In this document: positions 36,501-47,400 of the stretch, piece after piece
Layout of the letters: every line of letters starts with the position of its first letter
Position numbering within the stretch: the first letter of the stretch is position 1
DNA from: Pseudomonas sp. ABC1
GTDB lineage: Bacteria; Pseudomonadota; Gammaproteobacteria; Pseudomonadales; Pseudomonadaceae
Length of the DNA: 64,000 nucleotides
Assembly: GCF_013395055.1 (NCBI RefSeq)
Contig: NZ_CP058349.1
Span: 62,001 to 126,000, forward strand
Direction of reading: 5' to 3'
Made by a program: the position numbers and the translations under genes
Notes under the pieces: model-generated
What the model saw: only the letters and a program-made list of their open reading frames with translations
Told to the model about the DNA's origin: nothing
Database searches by the model: none

Positions 36501-38443
36501 GTCCACGAAAAGCTCTTGGTGAGCTACCGTTGTTGAGCCAGGACGAACAGCAGCAGATTATCTATGACTGGAACCGCACTGAAGCGAACTATCCAAGTGA
36601 CCAGTGTATTCACGAGCTGATCGAGGAGCAGGTACGCAGGACTCCACAAGCGGTGGCCGTTGTCTTCGAGAGTCGGGAACTCACATATAAGCAGCTTGAT
36701 AAAAAAGCTAATCGATTGGCGCACAAGCTGATTGAACTAGGCGTAGGCCCGGACGTGCTGGTGGGTATTGCCGTCGAGCGCAGTCTGGAAATGGTGATTG
36801 GCCTGCTGGGGATCCTCAAGGCTGGTGGTGCTTATGTACCGTTGGACCCGAAGTATCCACGAGAGCGGCTGGCTTACATGATCGAGGACAGCGGGGTTGG
36901 GCTGCTGCTGATCCAAGAGCATTTACAGGAACATTTATCTGTTCCGGAAAGTGTCCTCTGCTTGAGTCTGGGCCAGAAAACCGACTGGCTTGCTGGGTAT
37001 GAAGAGGATGCACCGGCACGACAGTCGATGCAGGGCAGTGCTGCCTATTTGATCTTTACTTCTGGTTCTACGGGAAAACCTAAGGGCGTGACCATTCCCC
37101 ATGGGGCTTTCTCCATGCATTGCCAGGCGGCTGCGCTGCGTTATGGCATCACTGAGAAGGACTGCATGCTGCAGTTTGCCTCGATCAGTTTCGATGCTGC
37201 TGCCGAACAGATTTTCATGTCTTTAGCCTTTGGCCTGCGATTGGTCATTGGCGAGATAAAACAGTGGTCGATCAAGCAACTGGTGGAGCGTATCCATAAG
37301 TATGGAGTCTCCATTCTCAATATACCACCGGCCTATCTAGCTCATATTGTCGAAAGCTTGGGCGGGGCGCAGAAGAGTATTGATGTCCGCTTGTGCATCC
37401 TGGGAGGCGAGGCCTGGGGACATGGTCTATTAACTGATGCCATTCAGGTGTTCCGTATATTCAATGCATACGGTCCCACGGAAGCCGTGGTTACTCCGCT
37501 GCTATGGGAAGCAGATTCTGAGATATTTGAGGGCTATGCGCCGATTGGCAGGCCGGTCGGGCGACGCTATGCCTATGTACTCGACGAGGGTTTGAGCCCG
37601 CTGCCAGTGAATCTGAGGGGTGAACTGCATCTGGGTGGAGAGGGGCTGAGTCGTGGTTATCACGACCGTCCAACACTGACGGCCGAACGATTTATCCCCA
37701 ACCCATTCGATAATAGCGGGAAAGGTGGAGGGCGGCTCTACCGCACTGGTGATTTGGCCCGCTACCGTGCCGACGGTGTAATTGAATACGTTGGCCGTAT
37801 CGACCATCAGGTGAAGATTCGCGGTTTTCGTGTAGAGCTGGGTGAGATTGAAGCCCGGTTGCAAGAGCATGAAGCCATTCGTGAAGCAGTGGTAATCGAT
37901 ATCGAAGGGCCGAGTGGTAAGCAACTAGTTGGCTATCTCGTCACGGATACTCGATTTTCGAATGGGCTTGAACAACAGGCTGCACTGCGTAGCAGCCTGC
38001 GCGATTATCTGAAGGAAGTCCTGCCGGACTATATGGCCCCAGTCCATCTGCTGTTCTTGGACAAGCTTCCGCTGACGCTCAATGGCAAGCTGGACCGTAA
38101 GGCATTGCCAAAACTCGATACCAGTCAGATGCAGCAGGGATTTGTCACGCCACAGAGTGAGCTGGAGCAGCAAGTGGCAAATATCTGGGCGGATGTTCTG
38201 AAAGTCGAAAAGGTTGGTCTGACCGATAACTTCTTTGAGTTAGGCGGACATTCTCTACTTGTTATTTCCATTGTGTCTCGGCTACAGATAGTTCTTGGCT
38301 TGAAAGTGGAGCCGTCGATGCTTTTTCAATATCCAATTTTGCGCGATTTTGTTTCAAGCCTGGATGGCCATGCCGCCTCTGTATTTGAAGAAAAGCTACA
38401 CCGACTGGATGTTTTTTTTGAAGATTTGGAGGCGATCGAATGA
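30539..38443 (+). CDS. Pyoverdine-type non-ribosomal peptide synthetase, 2 modules (CATE-CAT)
   Basis: 2634 residues. Landmarks by residue: C1 173, A1 649, T1 (LGGDS) 1042, E1 (HHLVVDG) 1232, C2 (HHILMDG, D-donor type) 1705, A2 2175, T2 (LGGHS) 2568. The two A domains have the same pocket, read as DAENIGAVTK. Glu at 239 and Asn at 278 are reminiscent of the hydroxyornithine code DMENLGLINK, but the remainder resembles Lys/Arg-type pockets, so I assign only a basic or ornithine-derived residue. The E domain predicts D configuration for the first. The start is GTG at 30539, preceded by AGGAG 8 nt upstream, 11 nt after the previous stop. The stop overlaps the next start in ATGA. Part of E1-C2 (34559-35809) is nearly identical to NRPS2. 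Confidence 0.9.
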   Translation: MQELLESVKTLSSRERKALAVLLKRQGINLYGVAPIYPREPEESLLLSYAQQRQWFLWQLEPESTAYNMPTALRFKGDLSIEALRSSFEALIARHETLRTTFRQEGEQALQIIHPRIDFALVQESLEGTSEKLIQSKVEEEVARPFDLEHGPLLRIKLLRLAEDDHVLILTLHHIVSDGWSMPIMVDELVQLYQGYCTNHQVNLPELPIQYADYAIWQRQWMEAGERERQLAYWKAQLGDEQPVLELPTDRPRPAIQDQEGANFSVSLSNDLAQSLKQLAQQQGVTLFMLLLASFKALLHRYSGQDDIRVGVPTANRNRVETESLIGFFVNTQVLKAKFDLGTTFSDLLKQIQQTALGAQAHQDLPFEQLVEALHPERSLSYSPLFQVMYNHQTQVRGEARLLSGLAVEGVSWEKQTAQFDLTLDTFEYREGIGASLSYATALFDKSTIERLAQHWINLLQGIVKAPSQRIAELSLLSPEEQQQITYDWNRTEANYPSDQCIHQLIEAQAERTPYATAMVLGDEELTYQELNRKANQLAHKLRELGVGPDVLVGIAVERSLEMVIGLLAILKAGGAYVPLDPEYPRERLAYMAEDSGIGLLLTQSGMLDLPGVLSLYLDQEANWLEGYGDDDPAPLARYDSAAYMIFTSGSTGMPKGVTIPHGAFAMHCQAAAQRYGITEKDCMLQFASISFDAAAEQIFMSLAFGLRLLQGEVKQWSVEQLLERVERHGVSILNLPPAYLAHLCESLDRAKKVVDIRLCILGGEAWSHGLLSGAIRASHIFNAYGPTEAVVTPLIWEAESGAFGGYAPIGRPVGERSAYVLDECMNLLPSNGSGELYLGGEGLARGYHDRPALTAERFVPDPFDSGEPGGSRLYRTGDLAKYRADGVLEYLGRIDYQVKIRGFRIELGEIESRLQEHETIHEAAVLDIDGPIGKQLAAYLVPSADRATDSEQQSELRTSLRDYLSERLPDYMVPAHLIFLEALPLTPNGKLDRKALPRLDVSQLQQAYVAPRSELEQRIAAIWADVLKVERVGLTDNFFELGGDSIISIQVVSRARQAGIRFTPKELFQHQTVQGLASVAQQGESAGFQIDQGLVNGQALLLPIHQWFFDSEVPEHHHWNQSLLLKPGKILSSETLQRALQELITHHDALRLGFSRQADGVWAAQYHSLLEQQHAWGQNPILWAVDVEGEQALEDLCNEAQRSLDLQGGPLLRAVLATLDDGSQRLLLVIHHLVVDGVSWRILLEDLQTAYAQLDTSQVVSLPAKTSSTQAWAEHLRDYAASEVLQQELLYWQAELDDASAELPCDNPEGSLQSLHAATAQTRLDQDFTRQLLQQAPAAYRTQVNDLLLTALARVIARWTERSDVLIQLEGHGREELFEDIDLTRTVGWFTSVFPVKLSPTGTLDGSIKGIKEQLRAIPHKGIGFGALRYLGEAPAQQALAQLPIPRITFNYLGQFDSSFAQEQDDGEEAFLAPALESPGASQSEQAPLGNWLSINGQVYGGELSLNWSFSREMFREETIQCLAQEYAEELKVLIAHCVDENTFGLTPSDVPLAGLSQEQLDALPIAAKIIEDIYPLSPMQQGMLFHTLYAQEGGDYINQMRVDVQGLDIERFRQAWQAAVDRHEVLRASFITQFEQPLQVIRKHVEMPFASLDWRTQPDLQAGLDTWAEADRQKSFDLLNDPLLRIAVIRTDENSHHLIYTGHHILMDGWSNSQLLGEVLQAYAGVQSNSQTGRYRDYIDWLQKQDKAISETFWREQLNELEEPTRLAQAIRQDRAHLGTGYGDHYQALDQHQTRYLSEFARQQRVTVNTLVQAAWLLLLQRYTGQDTVSFGATVAGRPAELKGVEQQLGLFINTLPVIASPKPERSVAQWIEQVQARNLALREHEYTPLYEVQRWAGLGGEALFDTILVFENYPISEALQQGAPEGIKFGPVMSQEQTNYPLTLAVGLGDTLSIHYSYDREHFSASTVQRISEHFRNLLQTLAYSPRKALGELPLLSQDEQQQIIYDWNRTEANYPSDQCIHELIEEQVRRTPQAVAVVFESRELTYKQLDKKANRLAHKLIELGVGPDVLVGIAVERSLEMVIGLLGILKAGGAYVPLDPKYPRERLAYMIEDSGVGLLLIQEHLQEHLSVPESVLCLSLGQKTDWLAGYEEDAPARQSMQGSAAYLIFTSGSTGKPKGVTIPHGAFSMHCQAAALRYGITEKDCMLQFASISFDAAAEQIFMSLAFGLRLVIGEIKQWSIKQLVERIHKYGVSILNIPPAYLAHIVESLGGAQKSIDVRLCILGGEAWGHGLLTDAIQVFRIFNAYGPTEAVVTPLLWEADSEIFEGYAPIGRPVGRRYAYVLDEGLSPLPVNLRGELHLGGEGLSRGYHDRPTLTAERFIPNPFDNSGKGGGRLYRTGDLARYRADGVIEYVGRIDHQVKIRGFRVELGEIEARLQEHEAIREAVVIDIEGPSGKQLVGYLVTDTRFSNGLEQQAALRSSLRDYLKEVLPDYMAPVHLLFLDKLPLTLNGKLDRKALPKLDTSQMQQGFVTPQSELEQQVANIWADVLKVEKVGLTDNFFELGGHSLLVISIVSRLQIVLGLKVEPSMLFQYPILRDFVSSLDGHAASVFEEKLHRLDVFFEDLEAIE
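34559..35809 (+). repeat. 1.25-kb E-C segment nearly identical to NRPS2
   Basis: Covers the second half of E1 and the start of C2. It matches 18834-20084 with only a few silent changes, while sequence on both sides is clearly diverged. The sharp edges point to gene conversion rather than simple common descent. Confidence 0.85.
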
Positions 38444-41400
38444 GTATGGACGCGGCCATTAGTATTGCCAGGCGCTTTGTCACTCTACCGCTGGATAAGC
38501 GTAAAGTTTATCTAGGGAAAATGTATGAAGAAAATATCTCTCCAGCGAATTTGCCCCTGCCACCGGTTCAGAGCCTCTTTAATTCCATTCCATTATCTTA
38601 TGCTCAACAGCGCCAATGGTTCCTCTGGCAGTTGGAGCCTGAGAGCACTGCCTACAATATGCCTACAGCCCTCAGGTTCAAGGGTTACTTGAATATTGGG
38701 GCACTTCGCGCCAGCTTTGAAGCCCTGATCGCCCGCCACGAAAGCCTGCGCACCACCTTCCGCCAGGAAGGGGAACAGGCGCTGCAGATCATTCATCCAA
38801 AGATTGACTTTGCGCTGCTTCAGGAGAGGCTGGAAGACACGAGCGAGGAGCTGATCCAGTCCAAGGTCGAGGAAGAAGTCGCTGAGCCTTTCGATCTGGA
38901 ACAAGGTCCGTTGATACGGATAAAGCTGCTGTGGTTAGCCGAGGACGATCATGTCCTGATCTTGACCCTGCACCATATCGTCTCCGATGGCTGGTCGATG
39001 CCCATCATGGTCGATGAGTTGGTTCAGCTTTATGAAGGCTATCGCACAGGCCAGCAAGTCACTCTGCCGGAACTGCCGATCCAATATGCCGACTATGCCA
39101 TCTGGCAGCGCAACTGGATGGAAGCTGGTGAGCAGGAACGGCAACTGGCCTACTGGAAAGAACAACTGGGTGAAGAACAGCCGGTATTGGAACTGCCCAC
39201 CGATCGGCCACGTCCGGCGATCCAGAGTCAGGAGGGCGCTAATTTCAGCGTTAGCCTTAACGACGACCTCGCACAATCGCTGAAACAACTGGCCCAGCAA
39301 CAGGGTGTGACCCTGTTTATGCTGTTGCTGGCCAGTTTCCAGAGCCTGCTGCACCGCTACTCGGGCCAGGACGATATTCGTGTGGGCGTTCCCACCGCCA
39401 ACCGTAACCGGGTGGAAACCGAGCGGTTGATCGGCTTTTTCGTCAATACCCAGGTGCTCAAGGCAGAATTCGATCTGGACACAACCTTCAGCGGTCTGCT
39501 CAAGCAGGTCCAGCAAACGGCACTTGGCGCACAGGCGCATCAGGATTTGCCGTTCGAGCAACTGGTCGAGGCCCTGCACCCGGAGCGCAGCCTGAGCCAC
39601 AGCCCGCTGTTCCAAGTGATGTACAACCACCAGACCCAGGTCAGAGGCGAGAGCCGCTGCTTGTCAGGACTGACAGTCGAAGGGCTTTCTTGGGACGGAA
39701 ATACCACTAAGTTCGATCTAAGCTTGGATACCTTCGAGCATGGTCATGGAATTGCTGCTTCGCTGAACTATGCGACAGACTTGTTCGACAGGGCGACCAT
39801 CGAGCGTTTGGCCAAGCATTGGCTCAATCTGCTGCAAGGCATCGTCAAGGCGCCGAGCCAACGTATTGCTGAATTGCCGCTGCTCAGTTCAGAGGAGCAG
39901 CAACAGATTATCTACGATTGGAACCGCACTGAAGCGAGTTACCCGAGCGATCAATGCATCCACCAGTTAATCGAAGCACAGGTCAAGGAAACCCCGGATG
40001 CCGTGGCTGTTGTGTTTGGTGATAAAGAACTGACCTACCAAGAGCTGAACAAAAAATCCAATCAACTGGCACACAAACTCCGCGAGTTGGGTGTGGGCCC
40101 GGACGTACTGGTCGGCATCGCGGTGGAACGCAGCCTGGAAATGGTGATTGGCCTGCTGGCGATTCTCAAGGCTGGCGGTGCCTATGTGCCGCTGGACCCG
40201 GAATATCCGCATGATCGTCTACTTTATCTAATAGAGAACAGTGGCATCCAGTTGTTACTGGCTCAGGAGTATCAGCAAGACAGGCTACCAATTCCTACTC
40301 TGTGCCTCTATCTGGATAAGAGCGGGCTGGACGTTTATTCACAAGAAAATCTTGCCAATTTCGCGCAGCCAGCAAACCTAGCATATGTTATCTACACCTC
40401 CGGCACCACCGGTATGCCAAAGGGTGTAGCAGTATCCCACGGTGCCTTAGAGAATTACGTCAATTCCATTGGTCAGTGTCTACCTTTGGATGCGATCCAA
40501 AGTATGGCGATGGTCTCCACACCAACGGCAGACTTGGGCCACACTGTTTTATACGGTGCTCTGTGCACAGGTAAGAAACTGCATCTTCTGGATAAGGAAA
40601 CAGTTCTTGATGCAGAGGCATTTGCTAGCTACATACAGGTCTACGAGGTGGATGCCGTTAAGATTGTTCCTTCTCACTTGGGAGTGATGCTGTCTCTTGG
40701 ACGGCAGGTGCTACCCAGGCGCTGTCTGATTCTAGGTGGCGAAGTCTGTCCCCCATCTTTGTTGAGCAGGATAGTGGCTTTGGCGCCAGGACTGACAGTG
40801 TTCAACCACTACGGCCCTACGGAAACCACCGTAGGCGTTCTGGCGGGAGAGATGAAGGGAGCTCCGCATCTGGGCTGGCCCCTGGGAAATACCGGTATCC
40901 AATTGTTGGATGACGACCTGCAAATTGTCCCTGATGGTGTCTGTGGAGAGCTGCATATCTCGGGTGCAGGGCTAGCCAGAGGTTATTTGGGGCGTCCGGC
41001 ATTGACAGCCGAACGTTTTGTTCCCGATCTTTCCAACTCCAGCGGAAGGCGGACTTACCGTAGTGGTGATCGTATACGCCGCACCAGAGATGGGGAGTTA
41101 CTGTTCGCCGGGCGTAAGGACAGCCAAGTGAAAATCCGTGGCTATCGTGTCGAGCTGGCGGAAATTGAAAGCCTACTGCGCACTTTTCCGGGCGTGGGCA
41201 ATGTCTGTGTGAATATAGTTGAGGAGCAGGCTCAGCAACTGGCTGCCTATCTGGTGCCAGAGCTAGCTTTGGACGAGCAGGCACAACAGGCTTTTCTGGA
41301 TGAAGTCCGGCAGTTGTTGAAACGGGCTCTACCGGGGCACATGATTCCTACCTATTTGATGATCCTGGATACATTACCGCTGACACCAAACGGCAAGCTG

Positions 41401-44400
41401 GACCGCAAGGCACTGCCGAAACCCGATGCCAGCCAGTTGCAGCAGGAATATGTCGCGCCGCAAAGCGAGCTGGAACAGCAGATCGCAAGCATCTGGGCGG
41501 ACGTGCTGAAAGTCGAGAGGGTTGGCCTGAGGGACAACTTTTTTGAACTGGGGGGGCACTCTTTGTTAGCCATCCAGGTGATTTCTCGCATCCGCCAAGA
41601 CTTGAATATCGAACAGCCACTGCGTACGTTGTTCGAGGCACCGATGCTGGAGGATTTCGCTGCCCATATAGGGCAGGGAGTATCCAATACGACACCGGCC
41701 TTTCAGCGAGTGGATCGTACTCAGACACTGCTACTGTCCTACGCCCAGCAGCGCCAATGGTTCCTCTGGCAACTGGAGCCTGAGAGCACTGCCTACAATA
41801 TGCCTACAGCCCTCAGGTTCAAGGGTGACTTGAATATTGGGGCGCTGCGCGCCAGCTTTGAAGCCCTGATCGCCCGCCACGAAAGCCTGCGCACCACCTT
41901 CCGCCAGGAAGGGGAGCAGGCGCTGCAGATCATTCATCCAAAGATTGACTTTGCGCTGCTTCAGGAGAAGCAGGAAGATACGAGCGAGGAGCTGATCCAG
42001 TCCAAGGTCGAGGAAGAAGTCGCTGAGCCTTTCGATCTGGAACAAGGTCCGTTGATACGGATAAAGCTGCTGCGGTTAGCCGAGGACGATCATGTCCTGA
42101 TCCTGACCCTGCACCATATCGTCTCCGATGGCTGGTCGATGCCCATCATGGTCGATGAGTTGGTTCAGCTTTATGAAGGCTATCGCACAGGCCAGCAAGT
42201 CACTCTGCCGGAACTGCCGATCCAATATGCCGACTATGCCATCTGGCAGCGCAACTGGATGGAAGCTGGTGAGCAGGAACGGCAACTGGCCTACTGGAAA
42301 GAACAACTAGGTGAAGAACAGCCGGTATTGGAACTGCCCACCGATCGGCCACGTCCGGCGATCCAGAGTCAGGAGGGCGCTAATTTCAGCGTTAGCCTTA
42401 ACGACGACCTCGCACAATCGCTGAAACAACTGGCCCAGCAACAGGGCGTGACCCTGTTTATGCTGTTGCTGGCCAGTTTCCAGAGCCTGCTGCACCGCTA
42501 CTCGGGCCAGGACGATATTCGTGTGGGCGTTCCCACCGCCAACCGTAACCGGGTGGAAACCGAGCGGTTGATCGGCTTTTTCGTCAATACCCAGGTGCTC
42601 AAGGCAGAATTCGATCTGGACACAACCTTCAGCAGTCTGCTCAAGCAGGTCCAGCAAACGGCACTTGGCGCACAGGCGCATCAGGATTTGCCGTTCGAGC
42701 AACTGGTCGAGGCCCTGCACCCGGAGCGCAGCCTGAGCCACAGCCCGCTGTTCCAGGTGATGTACAACCACCAGACCCAGGTCAGAGGCGAGAGCCGCTG
42801 CTTGTCAGGACTGACAGTCGAAGGGCTTTCTTGGGACGGAAATACCACTAAGTTCGATCTAAGCTTGGATACCTTCGAGCATGGTCATGGAATTGCTGCT
42901 TCGCTGAACTATGCGACAGACTTGTTCGACAGGGCGACCATCGAGCGTTTGGCCAAGCATTGGCTCAATCTGCTGCAAGGCATCGTCAAGGCGCCGAGCC
43001 AACGTATTGCTGAATTGCCGCTGCTCAGTTCAGAGGAGCAGCAACAGATTATCTACGATTGGAACCGCACTGAAGCGAGTTACCCGAGCGATCAATGCAT
43101 CCACCAGTTAATCGAAGCACAGGTCAAGGAAACCCCGGATGCCGTGGCTGTTGTGTTTGGTGATAAAGAACTGACCTACCAAGAGCTGAACAAAAAATCC
43201 AATCAACTGGCACACAAACTCCGCGAGTTGGGTGTGGGCCCGGACGTACTGGTCGGCATCGCGGTGGAACGCAGCCTGGAAATGGTGATTGGCCTGCTGG
43301 CGATTCTCAAGGCTGGCGGTGCCTATGTGCCGCTGGACCCGGAATATCCGCAGGAGCGGCTGACGTACATGATGGAAGACAGCGGCATCCAATTGTTGCT
43401 GACGCAGAGCCATCTGCAAGAGCAGTTGCCGATCTCAAACCATATCAAAACTATTGTTTTGGATCAGGGCAACGAGTCGCTGAGAGACTACAGCGGAGTT
43501 AATCCGGAAAATATCGTTCGACCTGAGAACCTAGCTTATGTGATTTATACCTCTGGTTCGACAGGGAGACCCAAAGGAGCAGCCAATAGTCATGCAGGGC
43601 TGGTCAACCGCTTGATCTGGATGCAAAAAGCCTATGAGCTGGATACGGTCGATACCACTCTGCAGAAAACACCTTTTAGTTTTGATGTATCGGTCTGGGA
43701 GTTTTTCTGGCCGCTGATAACCGGGGCACGCTTGGCGATGGCACAACCCGGTGACCACCGTGATCCGGTGCGCCTGATCGAAACTATTCACCGCCATAAG
43801 GTAACTACATTGCACTTCGTGCCCTCAATGCTTCAAGCTTTCATGGCCAATGAGCAGGTGGAGAGCTGTACAAGCATCAAACGTATTGTGTGTAGCGGTG
43901 AGGCATTTCCAGTGGAGCTTGCACTGCAGACCTTGGTACGACTGCCGAAAGCGGAGCTGTTTAATCTATATGGCCCAACCGAGGCTGCGATTGATGTGAC
44001 ACATTGGACGTGTCGTCCAGAAGACCAGAGTGGCATTCCGATTGGACAACCGATTGATAACCTCAAGATGCATATCTTGATCGGTAGCTTTTCGCCTGCT
44101 GCTCAGCATGTAGCTGGGGAACTTTACCTAGGTGGGGTGGGGCTTGCCCGGGGTTATCATCAACGCCCGGCACTAACCGCGGAGCGATTTGTTCCTGATC
44201 CATTCGACCAGAGTAGGCTGGGAGGTGGTCGTCTGTACCGCACTGGTGATCTGGCTCGTTACCGTACCGATGGTGTGATCGAGTACGTTGGGCGTATCGA
44301 CCATCAGGTGAAGATTCGCGGGTTCCGTATCGAACTGGGCGAGATCGAGGCCCGGCTGCAAGAACATGAAGCTGTTCGCGAAGCGGTCGTCATCGATATC

Positions 44401-47400
44401 GAAGGGCCGAGTGGCAAGCAACTGGCGGCCTACTTGGTATCGACTGGGGATCAAACGGCTGATGTCGAGCAGCAGAGTGAATTGCGCACGAGCCTGCGCG
44501 ACTATCTAAAGGAAGTCCTGCCGGACTATATGGTTCCGGCCCACCTGCTGTTCCTGGACAAACTACCACTGACGCCGAACGGCAAGTTGGACCGCAAGGC
44601 ATTGCCGAAGCCTGACGTCAGTCAATTGCAGCAGGAGTTCATCGCGCCGCAGAGTGAGCTGGAGCAGCAGATCGCAAGTATCTGGGCCGATGTACTGAAG
44701 GTCGAGAAGGTCGGCCTGACCGATAACTTCTTCGAACTGGGTGGCGACTCGATCATTTCGATCCAGGTGGTCAGCCGTGCCCGGCAGGCGGGTATCCGCT
44801 TTACGCCCAAGGAACTGTTCCAGCATCAAACGGTACAGGGGCTGGCCTCGGTAGCGACGTGTGGCGAAGAGGGAGGTCTGCAGATCGATCAAGGCCCGGT
44901 TACGGGCGAAGCGCTGTTGCTGCCTATTCATCAGCAGTTCTTCGAGGAAGACATCCCCGAGCGTCATCACTGGAACCAGGCGTTGTTGCTTAAACCAGGC
45001 AAAGATCTGAATGCCGAGTCCCTTGAACAAGCCATTCGGGCACTTGTCGTTCACCACGATGCTCTACGACTGAGTTTCACACAGGATGTCAATCGGATGT
45101 GGACGGCTTGTTACCACCCGGTTGCCGAACCGCAATTGCTTCTGTGGCAGTCCGAGGTTCAGGATGAAGCCGAGCTGGAGGCCTTGTGTAACGAAGCCCA
45201 GCGTAGCCTGGATTTGCAGGGTGGCCCACTGATTCGAGCGGTGCTGGCGACGCTGGCCGATGGTAGTCAGAGATTGTTGCTGGCGATTCATCACCTAGTG
45301 GTGGATGGCGTGTCCTGGCGCGTCCTGCTAGAGGATTTGCAGATGGCCTATGGCCAACTGCAAGCAGACCAGACGATCAAACTGCCTGCAAAAACTAGCT
45401 CGACCAAAGCTTGGGCGGAGCATCTGCAAACCTATGCTAATAGTGAAGCGCTGCAACAGGAATTAGGCTACTGGGCAACGCAGTTGGCTGATACTCAATC
45501 CGAATTGCCCTGCGATAACCCGGAAGGCTCTCTGCAGGGGCTTTATGCAGCCAGCGCTCAGACTCGTTTGGATCGGACCTGTACCCAACAACTGCTGCAA
45601 CAGGCGCCGGCAGCTTATCGCACCCAGGTCAATGATCTGTTGCTGACGGCGCTGGCTCGTGTCATTGCACGTTGGACAGAACGGAGCGATGTACTGATTC
45701 AACTCGAAGGGCATGGCCGTGAAGAGTTGTTCGAGGATATCGACCTGACAAGAACCGTGGGTTGGTTTACCAGTGTATTCCCGGTGAAGCTGAGTCCAAC
45801 TGGAACCCTGGATGGCTCGATCAAGGGAATCAAGGAACAACTGCGCGCGATTCCGCATAAAGGCATTGGTTTCGGTGCACTTCGCTATCTGGGAGAGGCG
45901 CCGGCACAACAAGCCCTGGCCCAACTCCCCGTACCACGGATCACCTTCAACTATCTGGGGCAGTTCGATAGCAGCTTTGCCCAAGAGCAGGATGACGGAG
46001 AGGAGGCATTCCTTGCGCCTGCACTGGAAAGCCCAGGTGCAAGCCAGAGCGAACAGGCTCCTCTGGGTAACTGGCTAAGCATCAACGGCCAAGTCTATGG
46101 CGGCGAACTGAGTCTGAACTGGAGTTTCAGTCGTGAGATGTTCAGGGAGGAAACTATCCAGTATCTGGCGCGGGAGTACGCTGAAGAACTCAGGATCCTG
46201 ATCGAACATTGCATTTCTGAAGATAACAGCGGCCTGACTCCATCGGATGTTACTTTGGCCGGCTTGAGCCAGGAGCAACTGGACACTTTGCCGGTTATGG
46301 CTCGCGAAATTGAGGATATCTACCCGCTGACACCGACACAGCAAGGTATTCTGTTCCATAGCCTTCAGGATGATGTTTATGTCAATCAGACCAGTGTCCC
46401 GGTCAATGGTCTGGATATAGAGCGTTTTATCGCCGCCTGGAAGGCAGCGATAAAAGCACATTCAATACTGAGGACAAGTTTCCATACAGGTGGCCTGTTG
46501 AGTGAACCTGTGCAGGTTGTACATCGTATGGCCGAAATGGACTTGCAAGTGCTTGATTGGCATCACCTCAATCATGGGAAAAGCCTTGATCGGATTGACC
46601 AGCAGGCGGCAAAGGATCGCCAACATGGATTTTCACTTTCGCACGCGCCCTTGATGCGCCTTACTCTTGTTCAATTCTCGGATCAGCAACATCTGATATG
46701 GACCACTCATCACATCCTGATGGATGGCTGGAGTACCTCTCAGCTTATCGGCGAGGTTCTAGCCCGTTATGCGGGGCAGGCGGTCGAGCCAATTAAATAT
46801 CAGTACAGTGACTATCTGGCCTGGCTGCAACGGCAGGATGCCGGATCCAGTGAACGTTTCTGGATGGAAAAGCTGGATACCCTGCCTGGCCCCACGTTGT
46901 TGGCTGATAATTTAGCGAAGCCTGATACAAATTCCGGTGGCCATGCGGCGCTGTATCTGAACTGGGATATAGCGCGGACGGAATCCCTACTCATTTTTGC
47001 AAAGCGCCTGAAAGTGACGCCTAATACAGTTATCCAAGCGGTATGGCTATTGCTGCTGCAGCGCTATACCGGACAGTCCACGGTATGTTTTGGTGCGACG
47101 GTATCTGGTCGCCCTGTGGATTTGCCCGGTATGGATAAAGTACTTGGGCTGTTCATCAATACCTTACCGGTCATTCAGGAGGCACTGCCAGAGCAACAGG
47201 TAGGACAGTGGTTGCAGCAGTTGCAAGACTATAATCTGGATATACGGAGTCATGAGCATAGCTCCCTGGCTGATATTCAACGCTGGAGCGGATACGCCGG
47301 GCAGCCACTGTTTGACAGTATTATCGTCTTCGAGAACTATCCCATCGGCGAGCGTTTACAGCAGGGCGTTGCAGAAACTATCAGCTTCGGGCAGGCCAAG

